From: Sessilibacter corallicola
GTDB taxonomy: Bacteria > Pseudomonadota > Gammaproteobacteria > Pseudomonadales > Cellvibrionaceae
Direction of reading: 5' to 3'
DNA: 64,000 nucleotides
Assembly: GCF_021290925.1 (NCBI RefSeq)
Contig: NZ_JAJSLX010000003.1
Coordinates: forward strand, 310,001 to 374,000
Each line of letters opens with the position of its first letter. The stretch's first letter is position 1. The notes under the pieces are model-generated. The model searched no databases and had not been told where the DNA came from. It worked only from the letters and a program-made list of their open reading frames with translations. This document shows positions 26,951 to 37,300 of this stretch, piece by piece. The translations under genes were made by a program, and so were the position numbers.

Positions 26951-27289
26951 ATGAGTTGTTCAAATACCCATAAGCATGATCATGTGCACGGCCCAGGCTG
27001 CGGTCATACGGCAATCAAGCACGGTGATCATGTCGACTACGTTCACGACGGTCATTTGCATCATCCGCACGAAGATCATTACGACGAGCATGTAATTGAA
27101 GTAAGTGCCACCAATCCAGACGGCTGCCAACCTATTTCGAGTTGTGGGAATCACGTTCATGGTCCAGGTTGCGGCCACGAAGCCGTTCCCCACGGGGACC
27201 ATATTGATTACATTGTTGATGGACGATTACATCATGTCCACGATGGCCACTGTGATGATCACGGACCGATTGAGATCTTAAATCAATAA
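26951..27289 (+). CDS. Histidine-rich, internally duplicated metal-binding protein
   Basis: Protein of 112 residues with about a quarter His and many Asp. It consists of two copies of one unit: HVHGPGCGHTAIKHGDHVDY...DGHLHH near residues 12-43 and HVHGPGCGHEAVPHGDHIDY...DGRLHH near 68-99, joined by a linker with a Cys pair (CQPISSC). There is no signal peptide or membrane segment, so it is probably cytoplasmic. A GGGAGG ribosome-binding site lies 10 bases before the ATG. The composition suggests storage or buffering of Zn, Ni or Cu. Similar uncharacterised His-rich proteins exist in other gammaproteobacteria; no function is established. Confidence 0.85.
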   Translation: MSCSNTHKHDHVHGPGCGHTAIKHGDHVDYVHDGHLHHPHEDHYDEHVIEVSATNPDGCQPISSCGNHVHGPGCGHEAVPHGDHIDYIVDGRLHHVHDGHCDDHGPIEILNQ

Positions 27290-27334
27290 CTTTTTAAATC
27301 AACAAAAGTCGGTCGACGATTAAATAACAGAAAC

Positions 27335-27372
27335 AAGCGCTTTTATCTCATTGATTGGCAATAAAGGCGCTT
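27335..27372 (+). terminator. Probable terminator after the His-rich gene
   Basis: Twelve-bp stem AAGCGCTTTTAT / ATAAAGGCGCTT with one G-T pair and a 14-base loop, about 45 bp after the stop. T-rich sequence follows a little further downstream. It may also stop the convergent PepSY operon. Confidence 0.6.
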
Positions 27373-27421
27373 ATTCTGCATATCTAATTTTTTAGCTCTT
27401 TTTTAGTTGCTGAGTTGCCGT

Positions 27422-27688
27422 TTATTGCTGATCAGTATAAACGGTGTAAAACATTGCCAGCGCAAATGAGAACAACGTTAATATTCCCAAATAATACAAA
27501 CTGCCTAAACCTATACCAGAATGGTCAATGGAAATTTTGTAACTCAAAATTAACGTCGACCAGCCAAAGCTTTTAATTATAATCACCGTAAGTTGGCTCA
27601 ACGCTTCGGGAAAAAAGACCTTTTGGTGTTTTCTCATCGATAAACTGATTAATACCAAGCCTATTGCCGCAGTTATAAATTCCAGCAC
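27422..27688 (-). CDS. DUF3325 membrane protein
   Basis: Inner-membrane protein of 88 residues with about three hydrophobic helices. The LISLSMRKHQKVFF segment after the first helix and the FGWSTLILSYKISI segment match the DUF3325 pattern. DUF3325, PepSY and DUF3649 genes commonly occur together beside siderophore receptors. It starts 2 bp after the PepSY gene, so it is the last gene of that operon. Its biochemical role is unknown. Confidence 0.8.
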   Translation of the reverse strand: MLEFITAAIGLVLISLSMRKHQKVFFPEALSQLTVIIIKSFGWSTLILSYKISIDHSGIGLGSLYYLGILTLFSFALAMFYTVYTDQQ

Positions 27689-27690
27689 GG

Positions 27691-29295
27691 TTATCCCTCC
27701 GCCAAGTTTTGCGTATCGGCAGGAGTATCTTCCGCTTCGGTAGCTGTAGAAGAATCAGCACTGTATTTTTTATACAAGTAAGCACACGCAATAAAGCCAA
27801 TTCCAACTACGCCAGATAAAAAATCAAAGCTCACATACACCCAATCGAGATTGGCAAGAGAAGTAAATAAGCCACGATCTGTGGTGATGGAATTAACAAT
27901 AGGCACCAGAATAAATAGGCATGCGGCAAACAGAAGTTGCTCCATCCAAGCGTAGTGTCGAGGTCGTAATAACGCATGAAACGTTAATAATAACCATGTA
28001 ACAAATAAAACATCCAACTCAGCACTGACTCTGTTGGGCAAATCTAACGGCAAAATACGATTGGCGAGAAAGTAAGCGGCAATGGCAGCTGGCAAACCAA
28101 CAATGGTCGCAATATTAAACTTTTCAATAAGCTGAATATTCATTGGAATCGGCAGCCCCAGGCGAAGATTTTTAATTCGTCTTTTTTGTATCCAAAGAAT
28201 TAATCCCGAACCAATCATGGCCGTGCCGAATATCCCAGAAATAAAGTACAACCAGCGGAGGCTTATATCGGCAAATAAGCCTTCATGAATGCCTAAGAAA
28301 TCTCGATAAAAAACGGTTCCTGCGGGTTGCTCACCATCGGCGATTAATTCGCCGGTAACGCCATCGAACAACCAATCTTGACTGTAAGTGAAATTATCCG
28401 TCAGGATTCGTACATTAATTCGAGCCGCACCGTTGTTGGGATGATCGATATTGATGGTTTCAACAACAGTGTTATCGCCTTTAATCTCACGAATTTTGTC
28501 GTAGAAAAAGCTCAATGGCATCATTTCGGCACTGTGTTCTGAACGCACAATTGGCGGAGGATACATTTTAGTATCACTCACCGCTTTTGATTCGTTGTTG
28601 CCATAAACGCCAAAATAAACCAACGGCATTAACGTTAGATAGAAAAACACCAAACCGCTGTAGGTGATCATAAAGTGGAACGGCAAGGCGAGCACACCAA
28701 AAATATTGTGAATATCTAACCAGGAGCGCTGCTTTTTAAAGGGACGAAAAGTGAATATTTCTTGAAAGATTTTTCGATGGGCGATTACGCTGGTGGTCAA
28801 TGCAACCAGCATAAACATGGTACAAATTCCTACCAAAATATTACCAACCAGCTCCGGCACATAATGCAAATCGTAATGCATTTTATACAATTTTTGGCCG
28901 CCACCGGTTTCGCGGTAATTTACTACCTCACCATTGAGGTCTAATGTTTGAATAACGGTGCCGTGATAAATTTTTGCGCCGTTATGATCGATCTCTGGGT
29001 TGGGTTTCCAACGCACAATTAGGTCTGAGTGGTTGCGATTAACCGGCAAAGTCACACGCCACGATTTGGCCTCAGGCGCTTCATTATTAAGGTATTGTTC
29101 GGCTAAGGTGATGGCTTGCCTTGAGTCTATATTACCGTCAAAAACGGGTCTTTCTGGCTGCATCCAACGGTCAATTTCTGTATCGAAATAGCCTAATGTT
29201 CCCGTGAGAAATACAAAAAACAACACCCAACCGACAACTAAGCCTGCCCAAGTATGAAGCCACGTCATCGATTGCCTGAAATTACTGCCAATCAT
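27691..29295 (-). CDS. PepSY-associated inner-membrane protein (iron-uptake reductase-like)
   Basis: Inner-membrane protein of 534 residues from the chosen start at 29295. It has an N-terminal helix (MTWLHTWAGLVVGWVLFFVFLTGTLGYF), a large periplasmic part and further helices around residues 150-180, 200-240 and beyond 350; HxW and HNIFG histidines may bind haem. PepSY_TM proteins of this type are associated with ferric-siderophore reduction. The start is set by an AAGGAG ribosome-binding site 8 bases upstream; the open frame to 29412 would run deep into DUF3649. ATGA overlap with DUF3649 and a 2-bp gap to DUF3325 show a tight operon. Confidence 0.88.
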   Translation of the reverse strand: MIGSNFRQSMTWLHTWAGLVVGWVLFFVFLTGTLGYFDTEIDRWMQPERPVFDGNIDSRQAITLAEQYLNNEAPEAKSWRVTLPVNRNHSDLIVRWKPNPEIDHNGAKIYHGTVIQTLDLNGEVVNYRETGGGQKLYKMHYDLHYVPELVGNILVGICTMFMLVALTTSVIAHRKIFQEIFTFRPFKKQRSWLDIHNIFGVLALPFHFMITYSGLVFFYLTLMPLVYFGVYGNNESKAVSDTKMYPPPIVRSEHSAEMMPLSFFYDKIREIKGDNTVVETINIDHPNNGAARINVRILTDNFTYSQDWLFDGVTGELIADGEQPAGTVFYRDFLGIHEGLFADISLRWLYFISGIFGTAMIGSGLILWIQKRRIKNLRLGLPIPMNIQLIEKFNIATIVGLPAAIAAYFLANRILPLDLPNRVSAELDVLFVTWLLLTFHALLRPRHYAWMEQLLFAACLFILVPIVNSITTDRGLFTSLANLDWVYVSFDFLSGVVGIGFIACAYLYKKYSADSSTATEAEDTPADTQNLAEG

Positions 29296-29570
29296 GACAA
29301 GCTCCTTACCAAGCCAATTAAGCAACCAAGCAGCACCGTCGGAATCAACAGCCCTAACCAAACGCGTTTTAAACTGCTGGCGTAAAAACTCCACATAATT
29401 GCCACAACCCATACGGCAAAAGTTGCCATGATGCCGAACACGAATGCTGAGCCGTCGTCAGTGGGTAAAATCAGGGACAAAAATATTCCGGAGGCGGTCG
29501 CTACAAGGTAGCCAATAAAAACAGCGGCGATAACACGAAAGGTTACCAATAATTTGGGGTGCATCTGCAT
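29292..29570 (-). CDS. DUF3649 membrane protein
   Basis: Inner-membrane protein of 92 residues with three predicted helices (about 8-33, 41-63, 69-88), matching DUF3649 in size and in the FRVIAAVFIGYLVA and FAVWVVAIMWSFYA segments. It is the first gene of the DUF3649-PepSY-DUF3325 set and overlaps the next gene by 4 bp. A Fur box lies 135 bp upstream in the divergent promoter region. An ATG two codons downstream is an alternative start. Function is unknown, but the set is tied to siderophore-iron handling. Confidence 0.82.
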   Translation of the reverse strand: MQMHPKLLVTFRVIAAVFIGYLVATASGIFLSLILPTDDGSAFVFGIMATFAVWVVAIMWSFYASSLKRVWLGLLIPTVLLGCLIGLVRSLS

Positions 29571-29696
29571 AAATAGAATCAGAAGTTGAAAATAACAACC
29601 TTACAATCGAATGCCCTAATTTACTGTTTTCTCAATCAATTGGGAAATCGTAACCAGATTTAAATCAATCAAAATAATCAGTGGCGCGTTAATTTA

Positions 29697-29725
29697 TTGC
29701 ATTAGATAATGATAACAATTATCAT
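29697..29725 (+). promoter_or_regulatory. Promoter with embedded Fur box
   Basis: GATAATGATAACAATTATC (29705-29723) matches the classical Fur box at 17 of 19 positions and contains the symmetric core AATGATAA-CAA-TTATCATT. A TTGCAT (29697-29702) and TATCAT (29720-29725) with 17-bp spacing frame it, so bound Fur would block RNA polymerase. It lies between the divergent DUF3649 and receptor genes and may control both. Confidence 0.85.
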
Positions 29726-29917
29726 TAATAATATCAATTCGCATATAAATCCATTAGAAACACCGACAACTCTAGGAATCTCAGGTTAACCCCAGATCAC
29801 TCGGGCCTGTACGTTTGGCCTAATGTGTTTGGTCTGATTACGACGCTTTTAAGGTCAGATGGGTTAACCAGAAATTCCTATAGATTCTTTACGAATATAA
29901 GGGCTAGGACCTTACTT

Positions 29918-32224
29918 ATGGCAACTAAGTTATTTTCAACTAATCTTTTGGTGCTCGGAATTTGCCACGCAATGGCGGCCAACAGTGCTGAAACGGTAAT
30001 CGAAGAAATCACGGTTTACGGAACTGACTCCGATCGTTACAACGCGAAAGAAGCCGTATCTACCACAGGCTTCAAAAGCTCGCTGCTTGATACCGCGCGC
30101 TCAATTCAGGTCATTCCTGAGCAAATTATTTTGGATCAGCAATCGTTAGAATTGGACGACACCCTCAGAAATATCAGTGGTGTTCAGCCGTTTAAAGTGG
30201 TTGGTGGTACCGGCGACAGCTTTATTTTACGTGGATTCCGCGTTAACTCGATTTACCAGGACGGTTTCCGTTTGGCACAGGAAGGCCGACGCGTACAAAC
30301 ACCAAACGTTGACCACGTAGAAGTGGTTAAAGGTGCAACTGCCCTGCTTTACGGTCAAACCGAACCCGGCGGCGTTATTAACGTTGTGACTAAAAGGCCA
30401 GAAGCCGTGACTCGTAACTTCTTATCGACTAATTTCGATGACGAAGGCCAACAGTACACGTTTGCGGATTTCACTGGTTCGTTTAACGAAGACGAAACTC
30501 TGCTTTATCGTCTGGTAACTTCTTACGAAGACACCGATACCTTCCGCGAAGCCACCAGCGAATCCAACATTTTACGTAAGAGTTTCTCCCCTTCTCTTAC
30601 TTGGATTATTTCAGACGTTGACCAAATTACCGCAGCGGTTGAAATTGTTTCCAGTGAAGCGCCGATCGATCGCGGTACTGTCGTAGTCCAAGACGCCAAC
30701 GGTAATTTTGATCTCGCTAATATTCCTGAAGATCGTCGTTTGGGTGAAGACCTCGATGTACTCGACAGCCTTCAAAAAACCGCTCGTATCGAATACCAAC
30801 ACACTTTTGCTAACGATTGGAAATTCGAGTCTATTTTCAACTACGAAGAAAACGACGCGTTCAGTTATCAAAATAACCCATCGCTAGCTTCAAACGGCTT
30901 ATTGCCAGGATTACCACCCATCAGTTCAATTCTTGCAACCGGTGGTGCTGGCTTGTCATTTAACAGTGTTCCTGAAGACGGTGTATTACTTCGTACCTCG
31001 TTTGAAAGTGATACCCTTGACGAAAACTTCTTCGTTGCTTTCCGTTTTACCGGCGAAATTGAAGCGTTTGGTAAACAACACGTTATTGCAACCGGTATTG
31101 ATGCCTACCAACGCAACCAAGATTTCAAGAGCAATGTATCTCTAGTCACCTTGGCGGAAACTGGTTTAGCTGGTCAGATTCCTGTTCCTGATTTCACTTT
31201 GTTCACCGAATTTAATGCGCTGAATATTTTCGATCCAACCTTCGATGATTTCCGCCGCGATGTCACTCCGGTTTCTACAACCGATACTGAAGATGAGCAA
31301 ATCGGTATTTATATTCAGGATCAGATTACACTTAACGATCAATGGATTGCTTCGCTAGGTTTACGTTTTGACCAATTCGAACGTGAAATCACCACACGAT
31401 CCATTTTAAGTGCATTCCCGAATCCAGCATTGTCTGCGTTTGCATTTGTGCCAGACGGTACAACGACCCGTTTCCGTGGCGATTCAGAAACTGAGCTTTC
31501 ACCTAACGCCGGTTTGGTATTTAAGCCGACTGAAACCGTTTCTCTATACACAAGCTACAGCGAATCATTCACACCAAACGTTGTGCAAAACACCATTACC
31601 GGTGAAGCACAAAACCAAGACCCAAGTGAAAGTAAGCAATTCGAAGTGGGTGTTAAAGGCTCTTTCTTTGATGAAGCGCTTAACTTCAACGTTGCTATTT
31701 ACGACCTAGAACTAGAAAACGTTCTCAACGGAACTGACCCGCTAACGGGTGCCGGTGTATTTAACGGCGAGCAAGAATCTCGCGGTTTAGAAATTGATAC
31801 CAGTATTCAATTCTTAAATGGCTTAAACGTGGTTGCCGCTTACGCTTACACCGATGCTGAAATTTCTGAAAGCCAATTCCTTGAAGGAAACGACCCGCAA
31901 GGTGTTGCAGAAAACAGCGCCAGCATTTGGGCAAGTTACGAATTTAAAGAAGGTAGCTTCCGTGGTTTGGGTTTGGGTGCCGGTGCATTCTACACGGGTG
32001 ATCGTTACGCTGATGGCGCGAACACCATCGAGCTTGATGATTACACCTTGCTTGAAGCCACCGCTTGGTACTACTTCCCAATCGGTAGCGGCTCACAAGT
32101 GCGTGTTCAAGCAGGCGTGAAAAACCTAACCGACGAAGAATACTTCATTCCAGGCAGTAACAACTTCCGTATCGGTGTTGGTCAACCACGAACCGTCTTT
32201 GCCAGTGCTTCATTAGAATTCTAA
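29918..32224 (+). CDS. TonB-dependent siderophore receptor
   Basis: Outer-membrane ferric-siderophore importer of 768 residues. A signal peptide (KLFSTNLLVLGICHAMAANSA) is followed by a TonB box EEITVYG. The plug has SIQVIPEQIILDQQ, TLRNISGVQP and FILRGFRVNSIYQDGFR, then GQTEPGGVINVVTKRP, the pattern of TonB-siderophore receptors such as FhuA/FpvA. The barrel ends in a terminal Phe. No extra N-terminal signalling domain is present, so no sigma/anti-sigma relay is expected. The start at 29918 suits the signal peptide and has AGGAC upstream; an open frame from 29825 is not preferred. The Fur box lies 195 bp upstream. It is convergent with the peptide exporter of the NRPS locus and is the likely receptor for its product. 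Confidence 0.93.
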   Translation: MATKLFSTNLLVLGICHAMAANSAETVIEEITVYGTDSDRYNAKEAVSTTGFKSSLLDTARSIQVIPEQIILDQQSLELDDTLRNISGVQPFKVVGGTGDSFILRGFRVNSIYQDGFRLAQEGRRVQTPNVDHVEVVKGATALLYGQTEPGGVINVVTKRPEAVTRNFLSTNFDDEGQQYTFADFTGSFNEDETLLYRLVTSYEDTDTFREATSESNILRKSFSPSLTWIISDVDQITAAVEIVSSEAPIDRGTVVVQDANGNFDLANIPEDRRLGEDLDVLDSLQKTARIEYQHTFANDWKFESIFNYEENDAFSYQNNPSLASNGLLPGLPPISSILATGGAGLSFNSVPEDGVLLRTSFESDTLDENFFVAFRFTGEIEAFGKQHVIATGIDAYQRNQDFKSNVSLVTLAETGLAGQIPVPDFTLFTEFNALNIFDPTFDDFRRDVTPVSTTDTEDEQIGIYIQDQITLNDQWIASLGLRFDQFEREITTRSILSAFPNPALSAFAFVPDGTTTRFRGDSETELSPNAGLVFKPTETVSLYTSYSESFTPNVVQNTITGEAQNQDPSESKQFEVGVKGSFFDEALNFNVAIYDLELENVLNGTDPLTGAGVFNGEQESRGLEIDTSIQFLNGLNVVAAYAYTDAEISESQFLEGNDPQGVAENSASIWASYEFKEGSFRGLGLGAGAFYTGDRYADGANTIELDDYTLLEATAWYYFPIGSGSQVRVQAGVKNLTDEEYFIPGSNNFRIGVGQPRTVFASASLEF

Positions 32225-32260
32225 TGAACACCTAAAGCGTTTACACAGGGATGTTTCTTG

Positions 32261-32278
32261 AAGCACAAGGATGTGCTT
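32261..32278 (+). terminator. Hairpin after the siderophore receptor gene
   Basis: Stem AAGCACA / TGTGCTT with loop AGGA, 36 bases after the stop codon. The core GCACAAGGATGTGC recurs, in sense orientation, after the convergent exporter gene. No T-run follows. Confidence 0.55.
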
Positions 32279-32495
32279 ACCAACCCCATCTTCTATCTAT
32301 TCCACTCTATCCCAATTAATTTGTAGTCTTTTTATTTATTGTTAATAACTTCTAAATTGCAATAAATTAACTAATCGATTTAATTATAATCGGCACACAT
32401 TAAAGACTGAATTTCAGCAATCTTGAGTTAAACAAGAAATTTAAAGATAAGAGCTTTGGAAGGGTTGTCTAAGACTTTTCGAAGGATTCAAACTC

Positions 32496-32509
32496 GCACA
32501 TCCTTGTGC
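32496..32509 (-). terminator. Matching hairpin after the exporter gene
   Basis: GCACATCCTTGTGC on the plus strand, which reads GCACAAGGATGTGC in the exporter mRNA, identical to the core after the receptor gene. It starts 33 bases past the exporter stop. Confidence 0.5.
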
Positions 32510-32542
32510 ATAAGAATTCACAGTTATTTGTTTACGAACAAA

Positions 32543-34207
32543 TTAAGCGGTTTCTTTATCCATAAATATCTCAGGCATATGCTCACTCAACTCTGCCTTA
32601 CCGGAATCCATTTTGATGTATCGGTCGGCAATATCGAAGTATTGATCGTCATGGCTGATCACCAATACGGTTTTACCTTTAGCTTTAAGATCGGGCAAAA
32701 TTTGCGTATAGAAAATACGCTTGAACAACGGGTCTTGATCGGCAGCCCACTCGTCAAATACATAAAAATCGCGATCTTCTAAATAAGCGGTTAACAGCGC
32801 TAAACGTTTCTTTTGCCCTTGCGACAATTGAACCGTGGATAGCTTGCCATCTTCTACTTTCACTTTATGGTTAAGTTGCAGTTTTTCAATGTAGCTCTCA
32901 GCTAAGGCATCGATTTCGGTGTCTTCAAAACCGAGCAGCTGCTCAAATAAGAAGAAGTCTACAAACACAACAGAAAATAATTGTCGATAACTTTCTAAAT
33001 TGTTGGATTCAACAATAACATCGTCAACCTTAATGTTGCCGCTTTCAGGTTCGTACAAACCGAGCAACAATTTGGCGAATGTGGTTTTACCGCTACCGTT
33101 GCCGCCAATTAAGAAAATAAGCTCACCTCGGTTAATGCTCATATCAATGGGACCAAGTTGAAAATGCGTATCTTCCAACTCACGGTAATAGCTGTGAATC
33201 ACACTGTCGAGACTGATGGTTTGCCATTGTTTGCTTTCGATAAGCTGCACATTATCGGGCGTCTCAAGTTTACCCTCTTCCTCTAAATTCAAATCTAAAC
33301 CGAGCTTTTGAATTTTACGTAAGCCTACCGAGGTTTTCGCCAGTTCGGGAATGGCAGAAACGACCACTTCCATCGGACCTTGAATAAATAAAAACACCAT
33401 AACGTAGCCAGTTAATGTGGCTGCATCTAGGTTTGCCCAACTCGGGAATAAATACACCAAAAAGCCAATGATCATAAAGAACATTAACAAGCCAAAACTT
33501 CCAGCAAATGAATAGTAGCGTGTACCACTGATGGTTTTATCGGCATAACCTTGTGCGGCTTCTTGCAGTGGACCATTAAAAAACATTTCGCGTCGTTTGC
33601 GATGGATTTTTAATTCCTTGGTGCCAGAACAAATTGCCTGAAAACCTTGATAAAGATTATCGGCAAATCCGCGGGCTTCATTTAATAAACCTAGCGCGCG
33701 TGACTCTGGTAAGCGGTAGACCATGACCCCAGCAAAAATAAAGAACAAGGCCAGTAAAAATAACCACCACGATAACCAAAGCATATACACCAAGCAGCCG
33801 CTGATGACGGCCAAATTAATGAATAGAAACGGCAATCGCATAATGCCGTTTGCCAACGCTGCTACGTCGTCGGTCAGTGTTGCCAATAATTTATGCGGGC
33901 CTTGGCGCTCAGTCACTTTCAGTGGCGCTGCAAGAATTTTTTTGCTCAAACGCATGCGCATTTCAGCGATACTTTTTTGGCTTAGCTTGGTCAGTAATAC
34001 CGTTGAGTTCACTCGAAAGAACACCATTGCCGCTAGCAAAGCGGTAAACAGTCCCATCGATAACACAGTTACTTCGCCAATGTTGTGCAATGCCTGGTTG
34101 ATCAACGCCAACAGCCCTACCATACAAAGGCCGGAACCAATTCCCGCAAGCACGGCAAGAATAAATGTTTGCCGCGATGAGGAAAAAATAAAACGCATTA
34201 ATTCCAT
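32543..34207 (-). CDS. Cyclic-peptide/siderophore export ABC transporter (PvdE/SyrD family)
   Basis: Inner-membrane exporter with fused membrane and ATPase domains, 554 residues from the ATG at 34207. Six hydrophobic segments fill about residues 1-300. The ATPase has Walker A GGNGSGKTT, signature LSQGQKKR, Walker B FYVFDEW and the switch VISHDDQYF. The closest family is the PvdE/SyrD group, which moves NRPS lipopeptides or siderophore precursors to the periplasm. Upstream GTG (34219) and downstream ATG (34198) are alternative starts; GGAA before 34207 favours the middle one. It follows the terminal NRPS gene by about 140 bp and is convergent with the receptor. It very probably exports the product of this assembly line. 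Confidence 0.9.
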   Translation of the reverse strand: MELMRFIFSSSRQTFILAVLAGIGSGLCMVGLLALINQALHNIGEVTVLSMGLFTALLAAMVFFRVNSTVLLTKLSQKSIAEMRMRLSKKILAAPLKVTERQGPHKLLATLTDDVAALANGIMRLPFLFINLAVISGCLVYMLWLSWWLFLLALFFIFAGVMVYRLPESRALGLLNEARGFADNLYQGFQAICSGTKELKIHRKRREMFFNGPLQEAAQGYADKTISGTRYYSFAGSFGLLMFFMIIGFLVYLFPSWANLDAATLTGYVMVFLFIQGPMEVVVSAIPELAKTSVGLRKIQKLGLDLNLEEEGKLETPDNVQLIESKQWQTISLDSVIHSYYRELEDTHFQLGPIDMSINRGELIFLIGGNGSGKTTFAKLLLGLYEPESGNIKVDDVIVESNNLESYRQLFSVVFVDFFLFEQLLGFEDTEIDALAESYIEKLQLNHKVKVEDGKLSTVQLSQGQKKRLALLTAYLEDRDFYVFDEWAADQDPLFKRIFYTQILPDLKAKGKTVLVISHDDQYFDIADRYIKMDSGKAELSEHMPEIFMDKETA

Positions 34208-34349
34208 TGAATTTTCCACAGCTCTTAAATGAGCGTTATATTCTTATCAATATCCAATGCGCCGCTCTAAATCTTTCTTAAACTTACGTTCTAAATTTCA
34301 CAAAGACAAAAGCGACGCGGTAATTATTTTTTACGTGTTAATTCATTCT

Positions 34350-37300
34350 TTAACTAGAACCTTTAATCAAACAAGTTGAAATTTTTTCATGCAATGACGC
34401 CGCGCTCATGATGTCGTAGTGAGAACCGTCAAAATAATCCACTTCCGCGACGTCATCACAATAACGATGCCAAGGCGTCGGCGCTTCACCGTCTTTCAGA
34501 GAATCTTGAGCCCACCAAATGTAAGGTACAGCTTTTACTTTCTCAGGATAGTGTTTCTTCATTAGGTTTCGATAATGAACCGAGGTGCGATAGCGTAATT
34601 TCAAGAATTCCGTATTGACAGTTTCATCGATGAGTTTTAATTCGCTCATTTTATCAATGGCGTACTGAAGCCCTTGTTCGTGATCCATTTGGTTTAACTC
34701 GGCTTCAAAATGGCTACGCAAATCTGGACTTACCGTTTCATAACGTTGACGCCCTTCTTCGCCAAACATTTGCAGCATATTGGCAACAACGTTGAGATCA
34801 GCGCTGGTATCCACGTGTTTTAATTCGGGATTATCGAGCACCGCGTTTAAATCGACGTTGTGTACCGAGTCAATCAAGCCAATAAAGCTGACTTGCTCGC
34901 CTTGATTTTCCAACACACGAGTCATTGCCATTGCCAGAACACCACCCAACGACCAACCCAATAATTGATACGGCCCTTGCGGTTGTATCTCTTGAATCAT
35001 CGCGGTGTAAAGCTCTGCCATTTCTTCGATGGAATGCTCTTCGAAATTCGGCTCAATCAAACGCCGCGACTGAATACCATAAACGGGAATGGACGCATCC
35101 AAATTGGCGCTAATCAGCTGATACTCAAGCGTGTGGCCACCGCCGTGATGAATACAAAATAACGGTGATTGTACGTTTTCGCCGCTGGCATCGCGTAACA
35201 TTCGCACTTGCGATTGCGCTTCACCCTGGCTGAGAGCAACCAATTGTCGAATGGTTGGTGTTTGGAATAGCGCCGCCAACGACACATCAGGTCCAAACTC
35301 GCGCTGCATTTGATGAACCATTTTAATCGCCAATAGCGAATGGCCACCCAGTTCAAAGAAGTTATCGTCGATACCAATGCGATCGAGCTTGAGTACTTTT
35401 TTCCAAATCTCAACCAACTTACGCTCATGCACGTTACGTGGCGCAACGTATTCGGTAGTCGATAATTTTTCCAAATCAGGATCGGGCAACTTGAGTCGAT
35501 CAATTTTACCGTTTGCATTCAGTGGCAACGATGGCAGTACCACAAACACCGAAGGCACCATGTAATCCGGTAGCGTGTCTTTGATAAAACTGCGCCACTG
35601 TTCTTGTTCTTGTTCTTGCTCTTGCGCAATTGCATCGGATGACTCCAGCTCAGCGGTGTGCGCTTCTTTTTCAACGTACGCAACCAGCATGTTGTCACCA
35701 TGCTGATTGGATTTCACCACCACCGCTGCCAAGCGAATGTCGTTGTGCTCAAGCACGCGGTTTTCAATTTCACCAAGCTCAATGCGGTAACCGCGAACTT
35801 TTACTTGGTGATCTTTACGACCACGATATTCAATAATGCCATCGCGGGTGAAGCTCGCTAAATCGCCACTGCGATACAATCGCTCGGCTTGGGTTTTTAC
35901 CGCCTCGGTTAATGCTAATTGAGAATTTTTTATTTCCGAGGTTTTTATCTCAGAAGCTTTTATATCAGAGTCGGTCTCCGAAAAATCCAAGAATGGATTT
36001 TTAATAAATACTTCTTTGGTTCTCTCAGGATCATTCAGATACCCGCGGCCCACACCGGCACCACCAATATAAAGTTCGCCCGTAACACCGGCAGGAACGC
36101 ATTGTTGGTTGTTATCTAAAATGTAGAGCCAGTTGTTGTCTGTCGCCAAACCGATTGGCATGTGCGAAACATTCGCTTCTTGCTCAGTTTTAACAGGCCA
36201 AAATGCCACGTCGTCAGAACACTCCGCTGGGCCGTACGCATTCATTAACGGAATCTGTGGGAATGCCTTCAACCAGTCGCGCGCCAATTCTGGCGGTAAA
36301 GCTTCACCCGTTGGCAGTAACCAACGCAGAGAATCCAAGGCAGCTTTAATCTCGTTTTGATCTTCAACAATGTCGAGCATGCTGCGAATCAATGAAGGCA
36401 CACTTTCTAAAATAGTGACGGAATTTTCGCCAACGGCTTTCATTAATGATTTAGGATCATGAGCGATTTGATCGGGATAAATATCAACCCGCGCACCCAA
36501 CATTAATGCCGTTAAGAACTGCCAAACCGAGATGTCAAAACACTGTGATGCGGTTTGTGCGATGACTTCATCCGAACCTAGATTCAAACTAGGAAGTTTA
36601 CCTAACATGTTGTTTAACATACCTAAATGCTCAACCATCGCACCTTTTGGTACGCCGGTTGAACCCGAGGTAAAGATCACATAAGCGAGATCGTTAAACT
36701 CACTGATAACCTCTGGATTTTGATCGTTCAAGGTACCAGATGACGGTTGCTCAAGCAGTGTTGGTAAAGTGATGACGGTTTGTTTGTCTGCCAGTAACTC
36801 CCAGGTTTGCGTCAATAAGGTTTCAGTTTGCGCGTTACCTAGCACCAAACTTAAATCGGCCAGCTCAATGATTTTCGCCAATCGCTGCGGCGGATGTTTG
36901 GGATCCAGTGGCAAGTAAGCCGCGCCCGCTTTTAATACCGCAACAATCATCACCAATAAATCAATGCCGCGCTCATCCAACAAAGCTACCAAGTCATTTC
37001 GGCCAACGCCGCGAGCCGTTAACTCATTGGCAATTTGGTTGGCTTTTTGGTTTAGCTCGCCATAGCTCAGCGATTGATCCAAACAACGAACGGCAACTTT
37101 TTCTGGCTGATTATTCACTTGTTCAGCGAAACGTTGTGGCCAAAGTTTGCCTTGGTTTTCGTTAATTAACTGAGGCATTGGCGTTGCTCTGCTGAACCCG
37201 CTCCACTTGGTGAGTAATTTCTGCTGATCAGAGGCGCCCAACATATGGATGTCAGACAGCTTGCTGTTTGCACCTCGCGATAAATTACACAGCAGTTGTT

